Shown here: one piece after another, positions 1-11,174 of the stretch | Layout of the letters: each line of letters starts with the position of its first letter | Position numbering within the stretch: the stretch's first letter is position 1 | DNA from: Lingula anatina | Lineage: Eukaryota; Brachiopoda; Lingulata; Lingulida; Lingulidae | DNA: 64,000 nucleotides | Direction of reading: 5' to 3' | Assembly: GCF_001039355.2 (NCBI RefSeq) | Contig: NW_019775491.1 | Location: forward strand, 124,001-188,000 | Program-made: the position numbers and the translations under genes | The notes under the pieces: generated by a model | Databases searched by the model: none | Told to the model about the DNA's origin: nothing | Seen by the model: the letters and a program-made list of their open reading frames with translations, nothing else

Positions 1-2748
1 ATTATTATTACTATTATTATTATTGTTGTTGTTGTTGTTGTTTTAACTTGATTTAAAATTTTAATCTCTTTACAGACATCATCGACCGTTGTTTTCCGTA
101 CGTCTGACGCCGTCTCACGTCCTCTTAATTTTCATATCCAAAGGCGTTCTCGGGTAAAACTTGGCCTAACTTGAAGTGGCGACACACGAGCCGTCTTTCT
201 AATACCTCCTCCTTGCCAGAACTTAACCACGGCTCACTAATCGCTTACTAATTATCTCAAAGATACACGGGAAAACACTACTTTACAAACCACCTCAAAC
301 ATTACGTGCTACGAAGACGCATCTGCAGCTTTTGTCCGTCTATGCTCTCAACTTTCCAAGCTTTCGCAAATTGTTACTGAGGATATATACAAACGGTTTT
401 ATCGAAGCTGTATGGGCGAATAATCGTCAGTGTAAATAGAAAACAAAGATCGGATGATGACTGTTCAAATAAGACCTTACCAAATTCGTTACACAGCGTG
501 TCAACACCGCCATAAAGTGACGCTTTTTAGATAACCTTCTGACACTAATAGCAAGAACAATATTAAGGAGCGTGGTAAGAAATATTTTGCTGGATTAATG
601 TGATAATATAAAGTCTATATAAGCCTTGATTAGACTGTATGAGCTATCTTAAATGCATGAAGTGCATGTCACCACTTGAATGACAAATCTTATTCTTAAA
701 ATGCCGATTATGGTTCAGAGCCGAGGTCAGCGTTGTTTTATCACCTGTAAGCAAGAACAAACATCCTCTGGCGAGTAGGTTACCTGTAGCATACCAGCAA
801 TAGGCTGCAATATATAATGTACTGTCTGTGTGGGATCCAAGAACATCATTTTTTAACGATCAAATTGCACAATGATTTTTTTCAGCAAAGAAAATTTACG
901 CCAAACAGCTCCTCACATCGATGGGTGGCTGTCCTAAACTGCGACAAAGGAGATACTTATATAAGCGCTCCACTACCACAACACTACCACAACACTGCCA
1001 CAACACTGCTTGCTTGCCATAACGGTCATACTAGCATATAAGACCAGCCCCACAGGTGCATGCTGTTAACATATTTTTTTACTGATCTTTAATAACCACA
1101 TGCCATTTATACAGAAAAAAGGTTCAATTTGGTTTTAAGACTTAGCTATTATGACGATATTTATGTTGTCATTAATGCATAATTTGCTTGATAGAAAATA
1201 TCAATCGCTGTGGTGTCGTTAAATTATGGCGCTGTCTTTCTTAATTCTGAATGAATTTTTCCATCTGAATTTGTAATTGTTTTGTTTATTATATTTTGCA
1301 TTTTTAAAGGACAAAAACACCACGATAGGGACTATTGTAAGCACAATAACAGTTTGCAAAAACTCCCAATCCAATTTTGTAATTGTGTTAGTTGGGATGT
1401 GTCGCATCGGAATGTTGATGGGGAATATTGCCTCAAAAGAAACTATGCTATACCTCTATCCCCACCCATAAGCAGTATCAAAGAGTATATAGAAAATAAG
1501 CTCATCAAAATGATCGATGTTAATATATATATATTGTAAATTTAGTGTGATTTGCGTTCAAACATAGACATCAACTTATAATTAAACAGGTTAACGTCTG
1601 ATGTCTGATGATGTTTCAATGCAATAAAATTATATATAAGCTGTGACATTGTTTTATACACTTAGTATGTTTTTTGAGTAAGCAAAATAAGATATTAAGC
1701 CTGTTAATAAAAATACCGTTGAAAGAGGTTTATGGAACTATGTAATAATTTGTTTACCAAACTTGAAAACTTTTTAAAGCTTGAGCGCCCCGGTTGTTTT
1801 GCAGTCGGTGCGTGGTGAGTAGAACGAACATACAACACTTTAAAAAAAAAAATTCACCGTCAATGAATACATTCAAGCTTTGTATATTTTTCTTTCACTG
1901 ATTGGCCTTGAATATTTATGAGTGTAAAGCAATTTTCTATACTTTTTTTTCTGGAAATGATCCTTACAAAAACAGTGACGTTGCTTGAGGATAAGATTTC
2001 ATGTTAACTCATTATTGAATGCCCTTAACTTTCATATCAAACCCATTACCCGTAATTAATGCAATTTGAACTGGATCATAAAACTACTTGACACCAGTTT
2101 ACAGGTCCTCTGGAAGTGTGAAAATATTTTGATTAGACCACAGTTAACTTTCACGACAAACAAACACCATTTATGTGCGTTCAGCTTCGTGCACAGTGGT
2201 TTACCTACTCAGTTATCGTTGGGTAATACTCTGAGTTAATTTCTTTCAATTACAATAAAAGTTCAGCACATTAAGGTTGAATAGTTTTGTTTTCTCTGGG
2301 ACAACATATCTTGAATTCTTGAATAAGCATGACGTTGTGTGTCCCGCACTCTCGTATGTACAGTGCAGTCGGTCACTTATTGTTGTCAAGCTTCCATAGC
2401 GTGACTAAATGAGAGACACGGCGCCCATGGAAACCGATCTCAGGCAGTGGCCACACAGTCAGCAAGGGGAACCCGTCAGGAGACAATAACAACTGGAAAG
2501 TGACATCTAAGTGGTAATTACAGTGACCAGTGTACGATAACTATATAATATAACAACGAAACGACAGTGCTTTAATTCTCTAGGACACGAACAGGAGTCT
2601 GACTGATACCAGACGAGCAGAATAGGTACAGGATGTTGCCACCGTTTTACACGAATCTGGTTTCTGGACTTAAATGAAGACAATAGAAATTTAAACCCCA
2701 CCATATTTATAAAGTGAGGCTGTGGTCTAACGCCAAATGTGACCCATC
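1..2748. other. Intergenic, no recognisable gene
   Basis: AT-rich DNA with simple ATT and GTT triplet runs at its left edge (about 1-42). Open frames here are short (under 90 codons), low in coding character and match nothing I recognise. A polypyrimidine-AG at about 60-74 could be a splice acceptor, but the frames behind it close within about 10 to 35 codons, so no exon is called. The last few hundred bases (about 2340-2748) are less AT-rich and probably hold the promoter and 5' leader of the next gene. Confidence 0.5.
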
Positions 2749-4420
2749 ATGTCTCGATTGGTGAAAACTTGGCAGAAATTATCTAACCAGCACGCTCACA
2801 ATGAGGTAGTACTGGAGAGAACACTACAGAACTATGCCAGACAGAGACGGTACAGAATGGCCACAGTGAACCAGGAAGTGCTGGACACATGGCAAACATT
2901 GAAAAATATCCATATATGTCCATCAGAAGACACGCGGCTGGCAAAAAAGTAGGTTGTTATTAGATTGATGGGTTTGATTAACATTGCAGTGCACTAGGCT
3001 AGCACCTTACGTCTATAAGATGGCGTTGAAGAAATTGTTAATTAACGAATCAATAGTGTTTGAGTGTGCTGAAATCACAGCATCTGTAGTTTGTTCGTTT
3101 GTCTTTCAAATTTTATTTTTTATATTTTGATTATATTGGATGGATTAAAAAAACATACCGAATTTAATTTCTGCTACTGTATTATATTATGAAGGTATCA
3201 CAGTTATTAACATTTTATCTGTGTTGTCAAATACTGACAATGAAAATTTGAGAAGACAATAAAAATACATGTGTAAGTAACTGTCCGTGATGTGAAAAAA
3301 AAAATTAAAAAAGTACAATGGATCTATCACCAGACGAATGAATTAGTTCAAAAGATCCACTCCGCTAATTCAACGAAATTTCATAATTCACGCATATGGC
3401 ATCGCACTTTTGGTCTTTTGAAATCAAAACCATTATAGGAATTGTACACAAGCTATAGAGTCTAAAAATAAATGTTCCTAAATTATCGTTACACTAATTA
3501 GCGTAAACTAAAATTTCAAGGGTGATAACTGATTTATTAGTTTAAAAATTGGGACTTTTATACACTGTATCTGTCCAACACATTTCGACGATTCCAAAAT
3601 TGTCCTTTTAATTTGACAAACAGAAATGTATTATTTCATCTTTCTATGTCAATCTCTTCATTATAGGCACCTAGGGCAAGGGAATGAATCTCAAGAGGAA
3701 AAACTAAAGACCATCTTGCCGTTATTACGATCTAAAACATTTGAAAAGACTCAAAAAGAGCTGACTCTGGCACGGCAGCGGACGGAGATGGCACTGTACC
3801 TAAAGGGAGAAACTGAAGATCTCTCTTCATCTTACTTAGACTTGCCTCAAATAACTACATCAGAAAACTTCATTTTCGCCACCATTAAACCGAAGCAGCC
3901 TCCTAAAGCGGGGATAATTACAGACACGTCAGACTGGGGAAGTAGAGCGGGGTCTAGACTTAAAAAATGGACCTCACATGCGGATATACCGCAAGACGGC
4001 AGAAAGCACCACGATGGCACACTCAGGAAATGGAGCTCAACTATCGCAATGCCGCTGGTTGCCGTGCCAGAGGTAAACGACGCCGACGAATCAACGCCCC
4101 CTTCGCCACAGCAAGAGACAGTGAAACTACCAAAGATTGTTAATATTGACCCTAAATTCCCACCAGTTAGGAGCAGGAATGAAAGTGTCATGAGTGATAT
4201 AATGGATAGAAAACGTAAGAGACGTCAAAAGTTACCGCCGCTGGAGCAGAGGATAAAAAAGTTTTATGACAATGTCGAGGAGTTTGTCACGCGTGAGGAA
4301 AGAGCGAAAAAGCGCAAAGAAGAGGAGGCAAGAAAGAAAAAATTGAAAGAGGAGGAAGAACTACGGAAACGATACAATTTATTCAACCCTATAATTTATG
4401 ATAGCGACGACGACGGATAA
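2749..4420 (+). CDS. Unrecognised 317-aa charged, coiled-coil-ending protein (2 exons)
   Basis: Exons 2749..2948 and 3667..4420. The donor AA|GTAGGT and the acceptor TTATAG|G join in phase, giving 954 bases (318 codons with the stop). The N-terminal ~70 residues are predicted helical and rich in Q, R, L and W. The middle (about 120-220) is Pro/Ser/Thr-rich and looks disordered. Residues from about 240 to the end are very basic, with a stretch of alternating K/R and E that should form a single helix or coiled coil, and the protein ends in an acidic DSDDDG tail. There is no signal peptide or membrane segment, and no family was recognised. The start ATG lies at the head of the open exon. AATAAA at 4527-4532 is the likely polyadenylation signal. 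The gene is probably real because two exons join in frame across a good intron and its GC exceeds its surroundings. Confidence 0.72.
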
Positions 4421-4526
4421 ACTATTTAACACCAGGGCCTGTTTTTAGTTATCATATCAGTCCAAAATATACAAACGCACAATCGATCAGTTGTTCTACT
4501 AATTTATTTCAACGTGCTTGTCAGAG

Positions 4527-4532
4527 AATAAA
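4527..4532 (+). terminator. Polyadenylation signal AATAAA
   Basis: AATAAA lies 107 bases after the stop of the 317-aa protein gene. A second AATAAA follows near 4590. Confidence 0.5.
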
Positions 4533-5251
4533 CAAGTCTTTGATGAATTATTCACGTATTCAGTTGGCACTATTTTTCATAATCCTATACAATAAATACC
4601 ATTGACATCAAAACAAAATGTCAAGATCATTTTCAGATAATTTTCACAATTTGAAATACAACGGTTTTATGTCAGACAAAACAGAACGAAAACTACGTCA
4701 TTCGCGACTTTCGGTTGAATCTTCATGTAGGCTATCTCCATTTAGTCCAGGTCTCACGCAACATCACTTCCATTTGCCAGGCTTTTTAGAGTATTTATTC
4801 ATCACTTTAAAAATTTATTCATTTTATATCACAATCCCCTTTTCATAGATCGACAATAAATCAATCTAACACGTATACTCACCATGAAGAAAATATCATT
4901 TCTTTTTCGGTCCTTTTTGTCCTTTTTTATTATTATAATTAAATTAATGGAATGCTGATATTTGCCTACTGTTTATTTTGTGTGCCGTTACCAAGGCTCA
5001 CATTAGTTATGCACAACAGATTAGAACTTCATGTTACTTTTTTACCAATTGATTATTCTTGACAAACAAAGATAATCCAAGGCCGTAAATCTCTGTAGGC
5101 ACTTCGTATTAAAAGAACAATTACTTATCTTGGGAACAGAATCTGTGCGCCAGCTTTTACGCAATTCAATCTTTTTAATATCAGCTGCCAAATCGTATTT
5201 TATTCTTTCTACATTAAACATGCATTTTGACAGTCCTTACATGCCGCATAT
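4533..5251. other. Intergenic, nothing identified
   Basis: AT-rich sequence. The short open frame at 4618-4848 has no recognisable content and lies downstream of the polyadenylation signal. Confidence 0.45.
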
Positions 5252-5257
5252 TTTATT
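5252..5257 (-). terminator. Polyadenylation signal AATAAA (minus strand)
   Basis: AATAAA on the minus strand, about 50 bases past the stop of the tentative membrane-protein exons. Confidence 0.3.
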
Positions 5258-5305
5258 AAGCCTGAGATTGAAAATGATAATAGCACAATGAAAACCTAAT
5301 CTATT

Positions 5306-6244
5306 TCAACAACCCAGGAGCTGACGCTGTCTCGATGGGTCGACCAGCGCTGAAGCTGAAAGCGCTATTGATTCCACTTTAGCAGCGTCCGGAGAGTTAT
5401 AGAAATCAAAGAGCCAGCTTCCGTATTTCAGGTTTTCCCTAGTGTACAACGACGTCCCTTATTAAGTGGTTTTTGCAAGCAGTTGGAAGATGCCTAGAGT
5501 GTCAACACAGCGTGGTGGCTCAACAATAGGTTGATTTTTGGAATCATTGCGGGGAGTGAAAAAAGTGTCCTTGACAGAAAGTAATGGACCTGTCCATCCA
5601 TTCCTCGAATGCTAGTAGCAGAAAGACCAACTTTATTCGCCAGAAGAGAATGCGTTAAGTTATTTCACCAATGCACCTAAATCTAGTTGCAATAAGAAAT
5701 CATCATCTTTCCAACCAATTCCCATATTTTTCAGAAAAAAAAAGGGGGGAGGGGAATTTGTATGTTTTCAGGTGTTTCAGACAAATCAGCATATTTTACA
5801 AGAATAATCCGTGTTTAGGTTGTTATTAATTATGTTTCTTTTTCTTTTCTTATAAAAGTAACTACATGAAATAAATTTAGCAATCAATATCACTTTGTGT
5901 GCCAAGATTGATAAAATCTAAAATTAACACAAAGCCACTCGCTATCAAAAAAAGACCATTAAGAAAATTAGTATGCGTTTAGTAAAATGTTCAACACCAT
6001 TTTCCTGAGCGCAAGTTGACTGATGTCTCCCGAGAGTTGAAATAAAAGACCGGAGATGGCGTGCTATTTAATCAATCGATATTCGTGTCAGAACATGCAT
6101 CTCCCAAGAACTACACCTATATTTATCATCGAAGCTCCCAGTACAAAAGCCACGATCACTAAAATAGATATTACACATTTCAGTTGTTTTCCCGAAAACC
6201 ACACCTTCAAATGACACCCTTGTTTTGAGATATCCGAGGTGAAG
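5306..6244 (-). CDS. Tentative 3' exons of a small membrane protein (partial)
   Basis: Two protein-like segments lie on the minus strand in an otherwise AT-rich stretch. The first exon is 6244..6117, after an acceptor TGTCAG. It encodes a short polar segment and then a hydrophobic run with the character of a membrane helix (KQLKCVISILVIVAFVLGAS). Its donor ATAG|GTGTAG leaves one base. The second exon, 5457..5306, has an acceptor AATAAG in the matching phase and reads 50 codons to a TGA. It contains YGSWLFDFYNSPDAAK and VDPSRQRQLLGC. AATAAA on this strand at 5257..5252 follows the stop by about 50 bases. I found no start exon that joins in phase. The call is inference from phase, composition and the polyadenylation signal, and no family was recognised. 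Confidence 0.33.
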
Positions 6245-6494
6245 CTGACATCAGTTGCCGTCAGATCGATTCAGTCGGGATCAAGCTTCAGGTCCTTGGA
6301 GGATTACTGTGCAGGTGCTTGGTGATATGTGTTAACTCGTGATCACCATGGCGAGCTGGAGACATCAACTGGATCTATAGTCTGTCTTCACGTACGTTAA
6401 CGGAACAGTTCCATCTTAATAGATTCTCCCTGAATAGGATTGCTATGTATTCCGACAAAGACGGTTAATGGTCAGAGGTTCTCCAAGCAACAAA
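6230..6494 (+). promoter_or_regulatory. Probable 5' leader/promoter of the membrane protein gene
   Basis: A less AT-rich, CpG-containing stretch directly before the signal-peptide exon. It holds a short upstream frame, ATGGCGAGC..., which closes after 10 codons. No TATA box is evident. The left edge overlaps the tentative minus-strand exon, so the two calls compete for about 15 bases. Confidence 0.3.
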
Positions 6495-9400
6495 ATGGCA
6501 AAGACGATAATAATGTTTGTATCGTGTATTGTTGAATTTCTTTCCTGGATAACATATATATCGGGTAAGTGCCTTTTTGAATTGAAATGTGTGAGCTGAT
6601 AGCCCTTTTAACAAAATATATCAAGACTTGATAGAAGAATTGTTTACTTTTTAGCAAAAAATAGATTCACAACGTAAAATGAACGCAAATTGTGAGAGTG
6701 AGCAATTATTCCATTGTTATTCTATCAAAACCCATAACTTGGTCTTGGATCGGTAGATTTATGGCAAATGAGTTATAAGAAGGATTACCAAAAGACTTAC
6801 CTTTCATTAACGAAATAGCACTTTTTGTGATATTTATTGCAATAATTTGACGATGGTTTACGATGGAACCATGTAAGATTTGAAGCAGTAGAATATAATG
6901 TGACAAGAGAAATATGTAACACGTAATAAAGGGAATTATATTGTACTGTACGAAAAAATTAAACAAAACGTTCTCCTAGCAAGCTATTTATGGGATTGTT
7001 ATTGAATGTCTGGTACATCCTTTCACTAAACAAACAATCAAGTGAAATTATTGTTCCATTAGATGGATATTAGATACGTACATGTAATGCTTGATTGACT
7101 TGACAAAACGGCTCATTTGGCAATTCTCTTAATGCCCTTTACATTAAAACGGACAGTCATTACTCACTTATTTGTTTGTTTGTTTGCATATTGTGTATGC
7201 CGAGTCCTCAATCTAGGTTTCATTGAAATTAGAAATATCATATGCGTCATAGATGTTGTAGTATATTGAAACGCCAACACACAGCCAAGTATGACGGACG
7301 CAATATTCAATATTTGCGGCCTGAGTGCAGTAACCAAGATACAAAACAAACTGAGGAACACAATTTGTGCTTCACATAAATCCGTCTAATTTGGTTGCGT
7401 CTACAGATGTTTATAGCAATTTTTGTAATTGTTCAAGCTCTGACACCATTCTGACGCTACTGCAATATTGAAAAATAATTCTTTGGGAAATAATGATAAT
7501 TGATTAATGATCGAGATTCCAAACTTAAAAATGAAAAGAAAATTAAATTGCATACAGACATTACTGCGCACTTACTTTTATATGGTATTTGTTCCGACGT
7601 TTCGTCTAATAATAATACATGTATATGTATTTAGAGTCTACATTCCATCAAAAATATGTTCTGAAGATTGTACAAATGAAATACAAAGTTAAAGGGATTA
7701 TTTTCGATTAAAAGGTAATGATATTAAAAGTTAAGAAAAAAAATATCCAATTGTAAGGTTTATAAAGATTCTATAGATTTCTTCAAAATTGAATTTATTA
7801 TCACTGTTATCATTTTCTTTCTTTTTTTGATTGAAACTGCAACGGGATTAGTCAAAATGTACCTTTGTTTAATGTATACTTTTGACAACATTATAACAAA
7901 AAATGAAAAAATAAAAATAAATTGATTCATTAGTGGATAATCCACGGTGTTGGATTATGGTATATTTTTACATACTATTATTATTATTATTAAAGCAGTG
8001 AACACCTATAAAATACACAAAGTTCTGAAAGCATTAGTATAGCCAATGTATAATACTCATAGGAAAATATCACCAAGTACATACTCTCTGTGCTAAACTC
8101 CCCACAGGACCTGAACCGTACATAGGCGTAACATACCAGCACAGGGTCTCAGAACAGAAATGAACATGGCCATGGGATAGCCATAGAAATACCTGCAAAT
8201 AAAAAATTATCTTTGTGGCCCTGGTAGAGCGCACGATTTACCCAGTAAACACATAATGTTATTATAACGTTAACGTAACGTTTATATACAACCAAAAAAC
8301 GTTATGGTAACGATATAATAACGTTTTGTGGTATCTGGGTATAGGCCTGAAATTTTCAAAACTATCGTTTACAGTCATGGCGATATAACCAAGTTTCGCT
8401 CACATTTAAGTCCGGTTTAATGCAATTATTTCCGTGTTTGTTTCAATGACGCTTATTTTCATATTATCTTATTACTTATTATCTTATTATATGTAGACGG
8501 AATACATGTATACATGAATACGGAATACACTAGGCCAAAACACTGCAGAGCTGCGCCTGAACCCAGTCTGACTATTGTAATTAGTTTGCTGAACTTTTCA
8601 TGCCCTCGATATGGATTTATCGCAGAAACAGTTGTTTTCTTATCTCAAGCTCCTTGTTGTTGAATACGTCGAAAGTTAAATCGCTTGGACTCTTATGACA
8701 GCAGCATTGTGTACTTATAACGTAAATTGTTACATAATGCTGACAGTGCTATTGATATTTAATTAATGCAGATGCTCGCCTATTGCAACACTGGTGATAA
8801 AATCACAATTTATGGAGTGTGTTGTCGTTTGGTTAAAAATGGAAAGACGAACAAGTCAATATGACATAGAGAAGAAACACAGTCAAACAGACAGACGGGC
8901 AGGCAGACAAACAAACCCATTTTGATAAAATTTTGATCCATTTTATGGTCCAATTTTATCAACAAATCAAATTAGTCTTATTATTGTTTTTCAAAGAATT
9001 TAAAAACCTTTTCATTCAAAGAATATTATAGTTAAATTATATCTTTTAGTTTCAGTTTTAATTACTTTTATATTAGTTTCTAAATTTATGTGTAGTTAAA
9101 GTTTTTATACATTTGTAAACAGTGCTGAGACGCATTTTAAGAAATGAATTATTATTATTATTATTATTATTGATAGCCTTTTTCCTCTGTTCAGCCTTGA
9201 AGACATGTTATAAGGACGAGGAGGCAGGCGAATTCGACTGGAATAAGTACACGTGCCCAGATAGCACCCCGGAGTGCTGCGTGGAGAGTGAAGAATTTAC
9301 ATGCTGTCAGACCGAGGCACAGAAAACACTGTGAGTAAATTTTGGACGAGGTCGAGGAAGACTCATCGTTTTGCCATGGTTAAAGATATATTTAAATGGC

Positions 9401-10599
9401 TTAACATAAAATTAAAGAGAACGTACACGGGGTTTATAGAATGAAAACAATCAAACAAAGTTATTCTGTGCCCTTAACTCCTGAATGTATATTTCCAGTT
9501 ATCAGCAACTTCAGCTATGGGGTGGGGTGGTAGGATTCATGCTCATTGTGACGGGTGCCTATCTCTGCTACAAAAAGGAAACTAACATTTGCGAAAAAAG
9601 CCTCAAGGAAAGGTGCAGTTGTGGCAAAAAGTAAGTTCAACCTTGGAACCTAATCTCACTTTACATAGCTTACTTAGCTTTAGATAAAGATTGCAGCAAC
9701 TTTAAGGCGAGCTTCCATGGGGTTGTTGGTTCGATGTAACTCAATACGACCCAATTCCAGTTGGATGTGTGATTACGATTAGCCTCACCACGGGCGGCAG
9801 TTCTAATCCCTCTGTTGTCACACCCAGCTTCAGTATAATTGATGCAAGTTTCTTGCCGTTAAATTTATTTATCTGGTGAACTTATCGCAATCAGAGAAAC
9901 AAATTTAACGGCACGAAACTTGCATCAACGACCAGTTGAGATGGGTTGTTCTAAGTTAGGTCGATCCATCTCCAATGAAAACGGCCCTAAAGTGCGCTGC
10001 CACAGTAACTGTGTCAAATTATTTTTAATTTGGACTAAAATACTGATTCTATATATAAAAAACGAAGAAAAATCAATAACTATTAATTATTCAGATAAAC
10101 TATTGATTAAATGATTCTGTTAAATACTTATAATAGACGATTTTCGGGAACATAACGCCCTGCTTTCTTGTTTTGTAGGCAAGAAGCGAAGGAAGAGACA
10201 GAACTAGAACTTACTGTGTTACCAAGTGGCGACCTCGGGAGCGCAATGAGGCGCGAGGGGACGACCCTCAGTCAGTACGCTGCTTCACAGGCTCTGAACA
10301 ACGATCTGACAAAACTATCGTCCGGTAACTACGAGAAGAATGAAAACAAAGACTCACAATCCATTTCTGAGTCGTCGGCGGATCGGAGGACTGAAAATGA
10401 AGATAACTCTGATGCACATACACCAACAAATGAAACTCCGGCAAATAAAACGAAACCAAAGAGTGCCACAAAGTTTCAGTGGAAAAAGAAGCAAGAGCCG
10501 TCCGAAGTAGCCGAGTCGAAATACAATTGGAAGAAAAAGAAGGTCGAGGAAAAGTGTTCGCCCTCAACACCAAAGAACCCCTATATATACATACCATGA
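6495..10599 (+). CDS. 252-aa type I membrane protein with Cys-rich ectodomain (4 exons)
   Basis: Exons 6495..6564, 9195..9330, 9499..9630 and 10179..10599 total 759 bases in one frame. Exon 1 encodes a signal peptide (MAKTIIMFVSCIVEFLSWIT) in good start context, and its donor G|GTAAGT joins exon 2 in phase. The ectodomain (about 24-70) has cysteines spaced C..Y.C......CC......CC. Residues about 75-96 form a single membrane helix rich in G, V, L and I, followed by a short Cys/Lys segment. The cytoplasmic tail (about 110-252) is acidic, Ser/Thr-rich and disordered, with a repeated W-K-K-K motif (FQWKKK, YNWKKKK) near the end. The layout (signal, small CC-CC domain, one helix, disordered tail) resembles the WBP1/VOPP1 and Shisa-like proteins, but this is a pattern match only. 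A read-through of exon 2 leftwards into a Leu run is intronic. Intron 1 holds a 99-bp foldback element and intron 3 a ~300-bp one. AATAAA at 10623 lies 24 bases after the stop. Confidence 0.75.
8241..8339. mobile_element. 99-bp foldback MITE flanked by TA
   Basis: The two halves are near-perfect inverted copies. The left begins CCCAGTAAACACATAATG and the right end, reverse-complemented, begins CCCAGATACCACAAAACG; both continue through GTTATTATA and CGTTA words to about 15 bases from the centre. TA flanks both ends (8239-8240 and 8340-8341). The size, symmetry and TA duplication fit a Tc1/mariner-type MITE. It lies in intron 1 of the membrane protein gene. Confidence 0.65.
9693..10000. mobile_element. 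~300-bp foldback element in intron 3
   Basis: The outer arms match imperfectly: GCAGCAACTTTAAGGC at the left pairs with the reverse complement of the right end, GCAGCGCACTTTAGGGC. Pairing continues through TCGA, AACT, ACCCA and TTGG words. The core (9839-9866 against 9901-9928) is a nearly perfect 28-base hairpin around a ~34-base loop. The ends abut TTTA on the left and TAAA on the right. It is probably the same class as the three elements at 10907, 14334 and 14915, but its exact ends are uncertain. Confidence 0.55.
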
Positions 10600-10622
10600 T
10601 AATTACTTTTTATTACATGTAT

Positions 10623-10628
10623 AATAAA
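10623..10628 (+). terminator. Polyadenylation signal AATAAA
   Basis: AATAAA 24 bases after the stop of the membrane protein gene, implying a very short 3' untranslated region unless a later site is used. Confidence 0.5.
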
Positions 10629-10906
10629 ACATCATATGGATAATAATAGACATTTGAAGATTCCGTCCTCCTCTTCCATATGACTGTGCCTGATGTCGTC
10701 AGAACAGAGTTTAAGGAAAGTGATGACGATATGACCAGTTGCGTGATATTCGCTACAGTGATTTTATTGGATCAAAAGTCTGCATATATTTTTAAATAAC
10801 TTGTACAGAAATTTTTTGTATACATTTCAAGGAATTGAAAAGGGCACGCAAATTAGAAATGATATCATTTAGAGCCAGGTTGAAATCCATATGTTAAGAA
10901 CCTTTA
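10629..10906. other. Intergenic, nothing identified
   Basis: Sequence between the membrane protein gene and the first foldback element. No open frame, RNA gene or repeat was recognised. Confidence 0.4.
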
Positions 10907-11171
10907 GGCCCAGCCCAATAGACACCATCGGTCTTCGCACATGTAGATCGATCCATTTCTGCGGTGAATCTCGCTGAGAGCAATCAGCTTAACTGGATGA
11001 CACGCCTCCTTTTGTTTCCAACGAATTCGAATAAGCACGAACCTTTCTGTATGCAACATAAGGCCAGGAGGAGACGTGCCATGCAGTTGGACTGCTTGCA
11101 CTCAGCAAGACTTCCCACCGAGTTGGATCGATTTATGGAAGTAGATCATTGGTGTCTATGGGAATGGGGCC
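10907..11171. mobile_element. 265-bp foldback MITE with TTA target duplication (PIF/Harbinger-like)
   Basis: The left end GGCCCAGCCCAATAGACACC pairs with the reverse complement of the right end, GGCCCCATTCCCATAGACACC. The arms go on pairing at roughly 75-80% through GATCGATCC, CGGTG, GCTGAG, AACTG, CACG and CTCCT, so almost the whole element is one imperfect hairpin. TTA lies at both outer edges (10904-10906 and 11172-11174). A 3-bp TTA duplication is typical of PIF/Harbinger elements. The overlapping open frames on both strands here are mirror images caused by the symmetry and are not genes. Confidence 0.7.
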
Positions 11172-11174
11172 TTA

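Noticed and set aside
35-175. Acceptor-like polypyrimidine-AG followed by a ~33-codon frame
   Set aside because: The frame is short, has no recognisable content and no partner exon in the window.
817-1539. Several overlapping short frames on both strands
   Set aside because: AT-rich, no coding bias, no splice context, no recognisable protein.
9122-9194. N-terminal Leu run read upstream of the CC/CC exon
   Set aside because: It begins at GTG rather than ATG, derives from an ATT repeat, and lies before a good acceptor (CTGTTCAG). The signal-peptide exon at 6495 joins the same acceptor in phase.
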